Both the position numbers and the translations under genes were made by a program. A stretch of DNA of 64,000 nucleotides from CAYYKK01 sp046351395. GTDB taxonomy: Bacteria; Myxococcota_A; Polyangia; Polyangiales; Polyangiaceae. The DNA lies in assembly GCA_046351395.1 (NCBI GenBank), contig JAXLYP010000001.1, positions 248,001-312,000 on the forward strand, written 5' to 3'. Below, one piece after another: positions 41,306-50,213 of the stretch. The notes under the pieces were generated by a model, which was not told the origin of the DNA, did no database searches, and saw nothing but the letters and a program-made list of their open reading frames with translations. Each line of letters starts with the position of its first letter. Within the stretch, counting starts at the first letter, position 1.

Positions 41306-41629
41306 ATGCGATCCCGTTGGCTGTTGCTCGGCTCGATGCTCCTCGCGAGCACGATCTCGTGGTCTCGCAGCGGCTCCACGTTCGGCGGCCCCACATTCGG
41401 GGAGGAGGCGCGCGCCCAGGACGTGGAGATCAAGGTCGGCGCGGACCTCATGGCGATCCAGAGCGTGTCGCTCGATGACGCGATCCTCGCGGTGGGCGAC
41501 CACGTGAGCGTCGTCGCCACGCAGGTTCAGGGCGGCGCGCTCTTCGTGGACGTCTCCCTCGCCGACGGTCACGTCGTGAAGAGCGTCCCGATCGACCACA
41601 TCCGGAAGAGCTTCCGCGTCGTGGGCTGA
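41306..41629 (+). CDS. Small exported protein of unknown function
   Basis: 107 residues from ATG 41306. A signal peptide (MRSRWLLLGSMLLASTISWS) is followed by a short region rich in Gly/Phe and a single beta domain (ADLMAIQSVSLDDAILAVGDHVSVVATQV, ALFVDVSLADGHVVKSVPI). There is no known family. It is 12 bp upstream of ddl on the same strand, so co-expression with cell-wall precursor synthesis is likely. Confidence 0.55.
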   Translation: MRSRWLLLGSMLLASTISWSRSGSTFGGPTFGEEARAQDVEIKVGADLMAIQSVSLDDAILAVGDHVSVVATQVQGGALFVDVSLADGHVVKSVPIDHIRKSFRVVG

Positions 41630-41641
41630 CGCGAGCCGTTC

Positions 41642-42760
41642 ATGGGCGGAAAGAAGCGCGTCGCCATCGTCTTTGGGGGGCGCTCGGCGGAGCACGAGAT
41701 CGCGATCCTCTCCGCGCGCTTCGTGCTCGAGTCGCTCGACCGGGACGCGTTCGAGCCCGTGCTCATCGGGATCGACAAGCACGGCAAGTGGCTCCTCCAA
41801 GAGGAGGCGCTGCTCCTTCAAGGCTCGCGCGATCCCCGCCTCGCGCGGCTGAACCAGGGGATGCCGGAGGCCACGCTCGCGCCTCACCCGGGCGCGGACG
41901 GCGGTTCGCTCTCGGTGGCGGGGCGAGAGGGACTCGGCGTCGACGTCGTGTTCCCCGTCCTCCATGGTCCGTTCGGCGAGGACGGCTGCATCCAAGGGCT
42001 CCTCGCGATGGCCGGGCTCCCGCACGTCGGCGCGGGCGTGCTGGGCTCCGCGGTCGGCATGGACAAGGACGTGATGAAGCGCCTCCTGCGAGACGCGGCG
42101 CTCCCGCTCGTCCCGCACACGGTGATCAGCGCGAGCGCGTGGGAGCGGAGCCGGGCCGCCTGCATCGAGCGAGCGGCCTCGCTCGGCTACCCCGCGTTCG
42201 TGAAGCCCGCCTGCCTCGGATCCAGCGTCGGCGTGACCAAAGCGGCGGACCTCGCCGGGCTCGTCCGCGGGATCGATGAGGCGTTCGCGTTCGACGTGAA
42301 GGTCGTCGTCGAAGCGGGCGTCCCCGACGTCCGCGAGCTCGAGTGCGCGATCCTCGGGAACGACGAGCCGCGCGCGTCGCGCGTCGGCGAGATCACCGTG
42401 AACCACGCGGACGGCTTCTACTCGTACGCGGCGAAGTACGTGGACGAGCACGGCGTCGAGATGCACATGCCCGCGCGGATCCCCGAGGAGGAGGAGCGCG
42501 CGGTCCAGGCCATCGCGCTCCGGGCGTTCAAAGCGCTCGAGTGCGAGGGCCTCGCGCGGGTCGACCTCTTTCGGAGCGGCGACGGCAAGCTCTACGTGAA
42601 CGAGATCAACACGATCCCGGGCTTCACCGCGATCAGCATGTATCCGAAGCTCTGGGAGCTCAGCGGCGTCCCCCCGAAGGAGCTCGTCTCCGAGCTCATC
42701 CGCCTCGCGTTCGAGCGGGCGGCGCGGCGATCTCGTCTCAGGACGAGCGCCGCACCGTGA
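41642..42760 (+). CDS. ddl: D-alanine--D-alanine ligase
   Basis: 372 residues. Makes D-Ala-D-Ala for peptidoglycan in an ATP-dependent reaction. Conserved blocks: VAIVFGGRSAEHEIAILSA, VFPVLHGPFGEDGCIQGLLA, GSAVGMDKDVMKRLL, PAFVKPACLGSSVGVTKA, ELECAILGN, FYSYAAKYVDE and the metal/catalytic end LYVNEINTIPGFTAISMYPKLW. ATG 41642 is supported by the family opening. The 3' end overlaps rsmB by 23 bp on the opposite strand. Confidence 0.97.
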   Translation: MGGKKRVAIVFGGRSAEHEIAILSARFVLESLDRDAFEPVLIGIDKHGKWLLQEEALLLQGSRDPRLARLNQGMPEATLAPHPGADGGSLSVAGREGLGVDVVFPVLHGPFGEDGCIQGLLAMAGLPHVGAGVLGSAVGMDKDVMKRLLRDAALPLVPHTVISASAWERSRAACIERAASLGYPAFVKPACLGSSVGVTKAADLAGLVRGIDEAFAFDVKVVVEAGVPDVRELECAILGNDEPRASRVGEITVNHADGFYSYAAKYVDEHGVEMHMPARIPEEEERAVQAIALRAFKALECEGLARVDLFRSGDGKLYVNEINTIPGFTAISMYPKLWELSGVPPKELVSELIRLAFERAARRSRLRTSAAP

Positions 42761-44000
42761 ACACGGCGATGAAGTAGCCGTCCGTCCCGTCGGCGTGCGG
42801 CAACAGTCGGAGAGCCTGCTCCGGTGGCTGCCCGAACGCCTCGACGACCGCTTCACACTCCTCGGCGAGCACCGAGCACACCGCGTAGACCAGCCGCCCG
42901 CCATCCCGCACGTGCTTCGCGGCGTTCGTGAGGATCTTGGCCTGGAGGGCGGCGAGCTCGGCGACCGTCTCTCGCTCGCGCAACCACTGGATCTCCGGCC
43001 GCCGGCGCAACGTGCCAATCCCGGAGCAAGGAGCGTCCACGAGGACGCGGTCGAAGTCGGTGCGGAGGCCCGCGCCACCGACCGACCAGTCGACGCCGCG
43101 CACCTCGACCGCGTGGGGGAGCGCGTAGCGAGCGAGCACCTCGAGCTTCTTGGGGTGCAGGTCCGTCGCCGTCACGCGTCCGTCCGGGCCGACGGCGTGC
43201 GCGAGGAACCAGCTCTTGTTGCCGCGCCCCGCGCACGCATCGAGCACGCGGTCACCGGGCCGCGCCTCGAGCGCCATCGCGACGCGCTGCGCGCCCTCCT
43301 CCTGGACGATGAAGTCGACATCGATCCCCGTGAGCTTCGATGGGTGAACGCCACCTCGAACGAGGACGCCGCGCGGAGACATCGCGCTCGGAGCGAAATC
43401 GAGATCGGGGTGCGCCTCCACGAGGCGCGCGACGACGCGGTCGCGATCCTCGGCGGAGCGCGTCGCGAGCCCGAGCGGGGGAACGTCCGCGATCGCGGCG
43501 AGGAACTTCGAGGCATCTCCGCGGCCCAAGGACCGGCGGAGCGCGCCGCGTAGCCACCCCGGCGCGCCCTCCGCGATGGCGGTCGCGAGCGTCGGTCGCG
43601 GGCGTGTCTCGAGATCGCGCGCGATCGATCGGAGGAGCGCGTTCGCGTAGCCGGCGGCGTTGCTCTCGATCGCGCGGACGGCCTCGACGGCCTCGTTCAC
43701 GGCCGCGAAGGCTGGGATTCGGTCGAGGAAGAACAGGGTGTACGCGCCGATCAAGAGAGACGCGCGGAGCTCGACCGCGCGCGGCAGATCACGCGTGGAG
43801 CGCGCGCGGAGCTGCTCTTCGAGGAACCCTCGCGTTCGGAGCACGCCGTACACGAGCTCCGTCGCGAGGCCGACGTCTCGCCGGTCGAGCTGCGGATGCC
43901 GCGCGATCTCCGCGTCGAGCGCGGCCGCTGCGAACGCGCGATCCTCGATCACGCGGACGAGCACGGCCCTCGCGATGGAGCGCGCCGAGAGGGGGCTCAT
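42738..44000 (-). CDS. rsmB: 16S rRNA (cytosine-967-C5)-methyltransferase
   Basis: 420 residues from ATG 44000. The N-terminal NusB-like domain (about 1-140: LVRVIEDRAFAAAALDAEI...LDRRDVGLATELVYGVLR) plus a C-terminal SAM methyltransferase is the RsmB layout. Motifs: VLDACAGRGNKSW (SAM binding), VLVDAPCSGIGTLRRRPEIQW (catalytic Cys) and YAVCSVLAEECEAVV (second Cys). It modifies 16S rRNA C967. The start overlaps the rseP stop (ATGA), so the two are translationally coupled. Confidence 0.93.
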   Translation of the reverse strand: MSPLSARSIARAVLVRVIEDRAFAAAALDAEIARHPQLDRRDVGLATELVYGVLRTRGFLEEQLRARSTRDLPRAVELRASLLIGAYTLFFLDRIPAFAAVNEAVEAVRAIESNAAGYANALLRSIARDLETRPRPTLATAIAEGAPGWLRGALRRSLGRGDASKFLAAIADVPPLGLATRSAEDRDRVVARLVEAHPDLDFAPSAMSPRGVLVRGGVHPSKLTGIDVDFIVQEEGAQRVAMALEARPGDRVLDACAGRGNKSWFLAHAVGPDGRVTATDLHPKKLEVLARYALPHAVEVRGVDWSVGGAGLRTDFDRVLVDAPCSGIGTLRRRPEIQWLRERETVAELAALQAKILTNAAKHVRDGGRLVYAVCSVLAEECEAVVEAFGQPPEQALRLLPHADGTDGYFIAVFTVRRSS

Positions 44001-45673
44001 CGGTTGAAGAGCTCGCGGATCTGACCCTGAATCACGTCCCAGCGGCGCTCCACGTCGTTCTTGAAGGCGATCCCCATCAGCCCCACGAGCAGCACCATCC
44101 CGATCAGGCTCGCGACCTCGCGGACCCGAAGCGGCGGCTTGCGACGGAGGATCGCCTCGTACAGAAAGAACAGGAGGTGTCCGCCGTCGAGGACGGGGAC
44201 GGGCAACAGGTTGATGAGGCCGAGGTTGATCGAGATCACGGCCATCGCCCAGATGAAGTAGCTGATCCCCTTCTGGCTCTCCGCGCCGACTACGTCGTAC
44301 ACCGTGATGGGGCCGCCGAGCGTCGACAGGCTGACCTTGCCCTGCACGATGCGGACGATGCCCACCAAGATGAAGCGCGTGACGTCGTACGTTTCGCGGA
44401 GCGCTCCCTCGAACGCGTGCCACACCCGGTGAGGGCTCGTGACGATCGGCTCGGCGACGACGGGTAGCCAGTTCTTCGCGGCGAGCGGCGGGTAGCGGAG
44501 ACGCTCCTGGCCGTACTCGTCCGTCCACTTTTCGCGCCTGAGGCCGATGTTCCCCGTCTTCCGGACGCCCTGGCGCTCCCACACGATCGCGTGCGTGCGC
44601 TCGGGTGCGGCGAAGAGCTTGTCCTCGAACATCGTCCACGCGGTGACCTCGATGTTGTCCACCGAGAGGATGCGATCGCCGTAGCGGAGCCCCGCGGCGA
44701 ACTCCGCAGAGCTCTCGGGCACGTCCGCGACGTAGAGGTCAGCGAGCTCGATTCCCGTGCGCTGCTGGATCGTCCCCCCGACGTTGATCTCCGGCGTGAG
44801 CGCGGCGACGCCCGAGTCGTACACGGAGAGGTCCGCCATCGTCCCGAGCGCGCTCGGGACGCGCACCGGGCGCAGATATGCGACGGGGACCGTCTCGCCC
44901 TTGTTGTCCGCCAGCGTCGCCTCGAGGTCGCTGTACGTGCGGACCGGCTTGCCGCGGACCTCGATGATCACGTCGAACGTCCGGAGGCCCGCGCGGTACG
45001 CCGCCGTAGTCGCGAGCGGGACGCCGATCACGGCCGCGGGCTGGTGCGGCGTGATCCCGATCTCTCCGATCGTGTCGACCAGATCGAGCGGCTTCTCGAT
45101 GCGTTTCTCGTTCGGGGTGATCGTCACCTCGACGCGCTCACGGTTCCGAAAGACCGTGAACGGGAGCTCCTTTCCCGGGTTCTTCGAGATGATGTCCTGG
45201 AGCTCCGCGAACGTGTAGATCGACGTGCCGTTCACCTCGAGCACGCGATCGCCCTGGAGGAGCTTCCCCTCTGCGGGGTGGCCCGGCATCACCTGCCCGA
45301 TGGTCGGCGGCGCCGACCCTCCGTCGCCGAGATAGACGGCGAAATAGAGGAGGATCGGGAAGATGATGTTCATCAGCGGACCGGCGAGCACGATGATCAC
45401 GCGCTTCCAGATCGCCTGCGCCTCGAACGTTCGCCCGCGATCCTCCGGGAGGACGGTCTCCCGTGTCTCCTCGAGCATTTTGACGAACCCGCCGAGCGGC
45501 AGCAGCCCGATGCAGTACTCCGTCTCCCTGCCCCGCAGGCGCACGATCTTCGGGCCGAACCCGATCGAGAACGTGAGCACTTTGACGCCGAAGATCTTGG
45601 CCCACACGAAGTGGCCGAGCTCGTGCACGAAGATGAGCGCGGAGCACAGGATCGCGAAGTAGACGAGATCCAC
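43997..45673 (-). CDS. rseP: RseP-family site-2 intramembrane metalloprotease
   Basis: 558 residues, longer than the usual 420-450. The zinc motif HELGH (residues 17-21) lies in the first membrane helix. The second metal-ligand region is VPVLDGGHLLFFLYEAI near the C-terminus. Between them are two PDZ-like regions (GQVMPGHPAEGKLLQGDRVLEVNG; EFAAGLRYGDRILSVDNIEV) separated by inserted sequence that accounts for the extra length. It cleaves membrane-bound anti-sigma factors or signal-peptide remnants. rsmB follows with overlapping codons. Confidence 0.92.
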   Translation of the reverse strand: MDLVYFAILCSALIFVHELGHFVWAKIFGVKVLTFSIGFGPKIVRLRGRETEYCIGLLPLGGFVKMLEETRETVLPEDRGRTFEAQAIWKRVIIVLAGPLMNIIFPILLYFAVYLGDGGSAPPTIGQVMPGHPAEGKLLQGDRVLEVNGTSIYTFAELQDIISKNPGKELPFTVFRNRERVEVTITPNEKRIEKPLDLVDTIGEIGITPHQPAAVIGVPLATTAAYRAGLRTFDVIIEVRGKPVRTYSDLEATLADNKGETVPVAYLRPVRVPSALGTMADLSVYDSGVAALTPEINVGGTIQQRTGIELADLYVADVPESSAEFAAGLRYGDRILSVDNIEVTAWTMFEDKLFAAPERTHAIVWERQGVRKTGNIGLRREKWTDEYGQERLRYPPLAAKNWLPVVAEPIVTSPHRVWHAFEGALRETYDVTRFILVGIVRIVQGKVSLSTLGGPITVYDVVGAESQKGISYFIWAMAVISINLGLINLLPVPVLDGGHLLFFLYEAILRRKPPLRVREVASLIGMVLLVGLMGIAFKNDVERRWDVIQGQIRELFNR

Positions 45674-45712
45674 GGGACGGACGTCTTAGCCCGGAGACCT
45701 CGTGGGCGCGAG

Positions 45713-46996
45713 CTATCCGCGGGCAGACCGCGGCAGAAAAGCGCGCGCGTTCGCGACGAGGACGCCGAGCGCCAGTCCGCCGGCGCACCACAGGACCTCT
45801 TTCCAGTCCGAACCGTAGAGAAGGACGATGGAGCCCACGCCGCCGAAGATGGGGAGGACCATGCCGAACGGGACGCGGAAGCCCTTCGGCGGCGGCTCGC
45901 CGCGCTGCGCGCGCTGGCGGCGGAGCACCGGCACCGCGGCGCACGAGAGCGCGTATTGGATGACCACCGTGATGTTGGAGAACCCGACCAGCACCTCGTA
46001 GTCGAACGGAATGGTGAGCACCGCGGCGAGGAGGGTCGTGACGACGATCGCGACGTGCGGCGTCTGGAACCGGGGGTGCGTCTTCGCGAGGTGGCCCGAG
46101 ATCTGGTCCTGCGCGCCGATCGCGCTCGCGTATCGAGGCGCGCCCAGCGCGCTGCCCGCCGTGAAGCCCCCGATGGAGACGATGCTCCCAATGAAGACGA
46201 TGGTCCCCGCCGACGGGCTGATGAACCGCGCCGCGTCCACGAGCGGGGTCTCGCTCTTTGTCGTCGCGAGATCGGGGTAGCTGAGCTCGAGCAGCGACTG
46301 GACGACCACGTAGAGGAGCGCCGCGAAGAGCAGCGACGCGATCGTCGCGAGCGGCATGTTGCGCTCTGGGTTCTTCGTCTCCCCCGCGGGCACCGGGACG
46401 ACCTCGAACCCCTGGAACGGGAACAGAGCGAAGTAGACCCCGCTGCCCACTCCGGCGATCCCGTGCGGCAGCGGACCGCCCAGGCTCCCGGGGTGAGCGG
46501 CGGCGATCGCGAACCCGATGAAGCAGAGGATCGCGGTGACCTTGCCGAACACCACCGCCTGAATGACAGAGGCGCCAGGGCGGACCCCGACGTAGTTGAT
46601 CGCGCCGAGCACGAGGATCGCGCCGACGCACACGAGGTGCGCGACCACCGGGTTCTCGACGCCCACGAGCTTCACGAACAGCGTCGTGTTCGCGGCCCAG
46701 CTGATGAACGCGTTGAGCCAGGCGCTCCAGCCGACGATGAAGCCCACCTTCCGCCCGAACGCCTTCGTCGCGTACAGGTACGGGCCGCCCGTCGAGTCGT
46801 TCGACGCGGCGAGCTCGGCGAAGCAGAGCGCGACCGGCATGAGGACGATCGCGCAGAGCACGTACGCGAGCGGCGACGCGCCGCCCATGACCCGATGCAT
46901 CTTCGTCGGTGCGGAGAACACGCCCGAACCGACGATCGCGTTCACGCCGATCGCGAACGCGTCGATCAGGCCGAGGGATCGCTTCTTCGCCGTCAC
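45713..46996 (-). CDS. APC-family amino acid/polyamine permease
   Basis: 427 residues with about twelve hydrophobic segments. The first helix has the APC hallmark GLIDAFAIGVNAIVGSGVFSAP (substrate-binding GVGSGIF-like break). Further typical blocks are CFAELAASNDSTGGPYLYATKAFG and LFPFQGFEVVPVPAGETKNPERNMP. The likely function is H+-coupled amino acid uptake or exchange; the substrate is unknown. It lies 39 bp upstream of rseP on the same strand. Confidence 0.92.
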   Translation of the reverse strand: MTAKKRSLGLIDAFAIGVNAIVGSGVFSAPTKMHRVMGGASPLAYVLCAIVLMPVALCFAELAASNDSTGGPYLYATKAFGRKVGFIVGWSAWLNAFISWAANTTLFVKLVGVENPVVAHLVCVGAILVLGAINYVGVRPGASVIQAVVFGKVTAILCFIGFAIAAAHPGSLGGPLPHGIAGVGSGVYFALFPFQGFEVVPVPAGETKNPERNMPLATIASLLFAALLYVVVQSLLELSYPDLATTKSETPLVDAARFISPSAGTIVFIGSIVSIGGFTAGSALGAPRYASAIGAQDQISGHLAKTHPRFQTPHVAIVVTTLLAAVLTIPFDYEVLVGFSNITVVIQYALSCAAVPVLRRQRAQRGEPPPKGFRVPFGMVLPIFGGVGSIVLLYGSDWKEVLWCAGGLALGVLVANARAFLPRSARG

Positions 46997-47024
46997 GCCG
47001 GCAGCATAGGCGAGCCGTGCGCGG

Positions 47025-47630
47025 CTACGCGACGGCGATGCGGATCTGCGAGGCGCCCCCGGCGATCTCGACGTCGTACGCTGCGTCCGCCTCCGGGAAC
47101 CCGTGGCTCTCCCACCGGAGCAGACCCCCGATGGCCTCGAAGTGGAAGGAATCGAGCGAGAGATCGCTCGCGCCGCCCTTCACGCGCACGCGCACGCCGA
47201 CCCCCGCGGGCCTGCGCAAGGTGAACTGGCTGACCCCGCCCGCGACGCGCACCGAGCAGATGCCCTCCGGGCGCCCCAGCTCGAGTTCGACCTCGCTCGC
47301 GCCACCCGTGACGTCGATCGCGCGCAGCGTCGCCCGACCGAGCTCGCCGCGGATCCGAGAGACTCCGCCTCGAAACTCGATCGCCCACGGTACGTCCTCG
47401 CGGAGCGCGATCGAGCTCTTCACCTTGCTCCAATGCCACGGCCAGAGTCGCGGCCACTTCACGTCGACCGTTCCGTCGTGCTCGGTGAACGTGGGGCGCT
47501 TCGGTCCGTGGAACTCCCCGCGGACCAGACCCGAGACGTTCGCGTCCGTCGTCAGCGTGAGGTTCCCGGCTCCCCCTTTGAAGAGGAGCTTGCCGAACGT
47601 GTAGGCGGGCTCGATGCGGTAGGCGCTCAT
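47025..47630 (-). CDS. Hypothetical beta-repeat protein (adhesin-like 'toastrack' type)
   Basis: 201 residues from ATG 47630, with no signal peptide. Regular short beta units containing GG turns recur (FKGGAGNLTLTTDAN, FRGGVSRIRGELGRATLRAI, VTGGASEVELELGRPEG, VAGGVSQFTLRRPAG, VKGGASDLSLDSFHFEAIGG, IAGGASQIRIAVA). Six such units suggest a small beta-helix like DUF4097/LiaF-type domains. Function is unknown. It is divergent from a LysR-type regulator with 51-69 bp between starts, so regulation by it is likely. Confidence 0.6.
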   Translation of the reverse strand: MSAYRIEPAYTFGKLLFKGGAGNLTLTTDANVSGLVRGEFHGPKRPTFTEHDGTVDVKWPRLWPWHWSKVKSSIALREDVPWAIEFRGGVSRIRGELGRATLRAIDVTGGASEVELELGRPEGICSVRVAGGVSQFTLRRPAGVGVRVRVKGGASDLSLDSFHFEAIGGLLRWESHGFPEADAAYDVEIAGGASQIRIAVA

Positions 47631-47681
47631 CGGATGAACGACAGGATGGGTCCCGCGACGCGTGAGCACCAGTGATGGGTC

Positions 47682-47698
47682 GTGATAGGCCGTATCAC
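47682..47698 (+). promoter_or_regulatory. Palindrome GTGATA-N5-TATCAC at the LysR start
   Basis: A 6-5-6 interrupted palindrome lying in the divergent region just before the preferred LysR start. LysR-type regulators bind interrupted dyads near their own promoter, so this is a candidate operator shared with the beta-repeat gene. Confidence 0.4.
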
Positions 47699-47699
47699 C

Positions 47700-48641
47700 G
47701 TGGTGAATCTCTCGAACGTCGACCTCAACCTGTTCCTCGTCTTGCACACGGTGATCGCCGAGGGCAGCGCGACGCGCGCCGCCCAGAAGCTCCACGTCAC
47801 CCAATCCGCCGTGAGCAACGCGCTCGCCCGCCTTCGGGCGGTGCTCGGAGATCCGCTCGTCACGCGGACCCCGAGCGGCCTGGTGCCGACGCCGAAGGCC
47901 GCGCAGCTCGCGCCGCTCGTCGCGCGCGCGCTCGATGAGCTTCAGCAGGCGGTGAACCTGGACGTCGTCTTCGACCCGGCGGAGACGACGCGTCGGTTCA
48001 CGCTGGCGTGCAGCGACTACGAGGAGGTCGTCGTGCTCCCCGCGATCGTCGAGCGCCTCGAGGCGACGATGCCGAACGCGCAGATTCGCGCGGTGACGAT
48101 CGACTACCTGATCGCGGGGAACGGCCTCGGGAACGGGGACATCGACGTGCTCGTCGGCATGCCTCCTTCGGTGCCTCCGGGCTGCGTCGCCGAGGAGCTC
48201 TTCGAGGACGAGATCGTCGCGGTCGTCCGAAGAGGCCATCCCCACGCGAAAAAGTCGATGTCCCTCGCGGAGCTCGTCGCGTACCCCCACATCCACACGG
48301 CCGTCGTCGGCAACGGGCACCGGTGGCTCGACGATCTCCTCGCCGCGAGGGGGCTCGCGCGGCGAGTCATCCTGACCGTCCCGCATTTGACGATCGGCGC
48401 GATGTCCGCCGCGCGGACGAACTGGGTCCTCCCGTTTCCGCGACGAATGGCGAACGCGCTGGCGAGCGCGTTCGGCCTCGACGTGAAGGCCGTGGGCGAG
48501 TTGAAGGAGGGGCGAAGGATGGCGACGAGCCTGGTCTGGCACGCTCGGACCGACGCGGATCCGGGCGCGCGAGCGTTTCGCGAGGTCGTGCGCGCGGCCG
48601 CGACGACGCTCGGGGGCTTGAACCCTCGTCGCCACCGCTGA
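47700..48641 (+). CDS. LysR-type transcriptional regulator
   Basis: 313 residues from GTG 47700; GTG 47682 would add 6 residues but begins inside a palindrome. The N-terminal HTH is LNLFLVLHTVIAEGSATRAAQKLHVTQSAVSNALARLRAVLGDPLVTRTPSGLVPTP, with the full LysR signature (breaks here do not alter the frame). The effector domain (about 85-300) resembles the NodD/PnbR subgroup (SDYEEVVVLPAIVERLEATMPNA). The inducer is unknown. It probably controls the divergent beta-repeat gene at 47630. Confidence 0.92.
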   Translation: MVNLSNVDLNLFLVLHTVIAEGSATRAAQKLHVTQSAVSNALARLRAVLGDPLVTRTPSGLVPTPKAAQLAPLVARALDELQQAVNLDVVFDPAETTRRFTLACSDYEEVVVLPAIVERLEATMPNAQIRAVTIDYLIAGNGLGNGDIDVLVGMPPSVPPGCVAEELFEDEIVAVVRRGHPHAKKSMSLAELVAYPHIHTAVVGNGHRWLDDLLAARGLARRVILTVPHLTIGAMSAARTNWVLPFPRRMANALASAFGLDVKAVGELKEGRRMATSLVWHARTDADPGARAFREVVRAAATTLGGLNPRRHR

Positions 48642-48644
48642 AGG

Positions 48645-49034
48645 TCAGTCCGCGCGACCCCAGAAGCTGAGGAGGCCCTCCACGCTCGCGCGGAGGTCGT
48701 GGATGTCGAACGGCTTGGCGAAGAAGGGCCGCTCGGCGCTCGCGCTCGACGGATCGATGCGGCTCCCGCAGAGGAACGCGAACCGCGCGCCCTGATCGGG
48801 CCAGCGGGCGGTGACGAGCTCGTAGAGATCCGGGCCAGAGAGACTCGGCATGCTGTTGTCGCAGAGGATGACGTCGAATCGGGCGCCCGACTCGAGCAGG
48901 TCGAGGGCCTCGCGACCGTCCGCGCAGGTGGAGACATCGTAGGCGCGCGACAGGAGCCGTTGGAGCGTGTCCCTCACCATCCGCTCGTCATCGATGCACA
49001 GTATCCGTGGGAGTTCGGCGGGAGGCGCTTGCAC
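48645..49034 (-). CDS. Single-domain response-regulator receiver protein
   Basis: 129 residues from GTG 49034; an alternative GTG at 49139 lies inside a perfect palindrome and adds 35 unconserved residues. The receiver landmarks are the acidic pair in LCIDDERM, phospho-acceptor Asp in VILCDNSMPSLSG and Lys in FFAKPF. The switch Thr/Ser position is altered (FAFLCGS). There is no output domain, so it acts as a diffusible phospho-relay or by protein contact. No histidine kinase is adjacent; the FHA genes lie upstream on the same strand. Confidence 0.85.
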   Translation of the reverse strand: MQAPPAELPRILCIDDERMVRDTLQRLLSRAYDVSTCADGREALDLLESGARFDVILCDNSMPSLSGPDLYELVTARWPDQGARFAFLCGSRIDPSSASAERPFFAKPFDIHDLRASVEGLLSFWGRAD

Positions 49035-49125
49035 GTCGAGAACACAATCAGCACGCCGCGTGCCGAGCCGAGTGGCCCTTTTTCCCCGCGGAATCTTGGT
49101 TTCTTCACCGCAGAGCCGAGACGGC

Positions 49126-49147
49126 GTTGAGGCGTGCACGCCTCAAC
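49126..49147. repeat. Perfect 22-bp palindrome
   Basis: The sequence from 49126 to 49147 is identical to its reverse complement (arms GTTGAGGCG and CGCCTCAAC around TGCA). It sits in the 216-bp gap between the receiver gene and the FHA gene. It could be a transcription terminator (no T run) or an operator. Confidence 0.6.
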
Positions 49148-49250
49148 TCTTTCAAAGCCGCGATCCGCTCGATCTCCCGAGCGCCGCGGAACCGTGGTCG
49201 CACGCTCTTCTTCGAACCGACATCTGCCGCTCTCGAGCCGACGGGCTCGG

Positions 49251-50201
49251 CTACTTCAGGGCTGCGATCTGCTCGAGGCCCTCGAGCCGCTGGAACGTGA
49301 AGCGCTCGGTCGGAGAGAAAGAGCCGGCGCGCTCGCGCATCTGCGCGATGTAGTCCCGAAGCAACCTGAGGTTCACGGACTTCACCTTGCGCACGACGCC
49401 GTGGAGCTCGTCCACCACGGGTTGGCTGAGGAGCTTGCTCCCGACGGAGTGAAGCTCGAAGACGTAGTCGACCCAAGCGCCTTTTTGGCTCAGCGACGCG
49501 AGCTTCAATGCATACGTCGTGACCTGCTCGGCGGTCGGACCGTCGAGCGCCTTCTTCCGCTGCGCCTCGAGCACCTCATGGAGGACGGGGCCGAGGAGCC
49601 GCTCGGCCTCGTCGGGCTTGCCGAGGCCGAGCGCCTTGTCGGCCATGCCCGAGAGGAGGCGGAACGTCGCCACGAGTTTGGGCTGGCTCGCGACCGGGCG
49701 CTCGCGGCTCTGGTCCTTGACGGCGTCGGTGAGGCGACCGTCCGGCTGGCTGCTCCGCGTCGCCGCCGGCGTGGACGAGCGCCCCTGTGCCCCCTCGAAG
49801 GGCGCCGGGACGTGCGTCGGCTCCTCCGCGACGCCCGAAGCGAGGGCTCGATGCACCTCAGCGAGGCTGATGTCGCCGAGCGTCTGCGACAACGTCCGCG
49901 TCGCGACGCCCATGTCCTCGCTCGTCACCTCGCTGAGGATCATCTCCTGCCCGCCGATGGTGACCCGATCGTTGTGCTTGAGGCGCTTCTCCCCCTGCAC
50001 CTTCTCGCCGTTCACGCTCACTCCGTTGCGGCTCCCGAGATCGGCGATGCTCACGCTCCGGCTCGAGACGCGGAGCGCCGCGTGGCGACGCGACACGAGC
50101 GGATCGTCCAGGGCGAGCTGACAATCGTCGCTCCGGCCTATCACGAACTCGCCGAGCGGCAGCTCGAGGTCGTGGGCGCGGTACCGCAAGCGGAACTGCA
50201 T
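49251..50201 (-). CDS. FHA-domain protein with C-terminal helical domain (copy 1)
   Basis: 316 residues. The N-terminal FHA domain (about 1-92) has GEFVIGRSDDCQLALDD, LVSRRHAAL and IADLGSRNGVSVNG, the residues that bind phosphothreonine. A low-complexity linker (about 110-175) leads to a conserved helical region (about 176-316: LLSGMADKALGLGKPDEAERLL then AWVDYVFELHSVGSKLL). That region is shared with the next gene but matches no family I know. The pair probably reads out Ser/Thr kinase activity. The stop is preceded by IAALK, as in the paralogue (LAALK). Confidence 0.85.
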   Translation of the reverse strand: MQFRLRYRAHDLELPLGEFVIGRSDDCQLALDDPLVSRRHAALRVSSRSVSIADLGSRNGVSVNGEKVQGEKRLKHNDRVTIGGQEMILSEVTSEDMGVATRTLSQTLGDISLAEVHRALASGVAEEPTHVPAPFEGAQGRSSTPAATRSSQPDGRLTDAVKDQSRERPVASQPKLVATFRLLSGMADKALGLGKPDEAERLLGPVLHEVLEAQRKKALDGPTAEQVTTYALKLASLSQKGAWVDYVFELHSVGSKLLSQPVVDELHGVVRKVKSVNLRLLRDYIAQMRERAGSFSPTERFTFQRLEGLEQIAALK

Positions 50202-50213
50202 TCAAGCGGCAGG

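Noticed and set aside
44591..47224. Plus-strand frame of about 880 codons opposite rseP and the permease
   Set aside because: Charged low-complexity shadow; both opposite genes are well supported.
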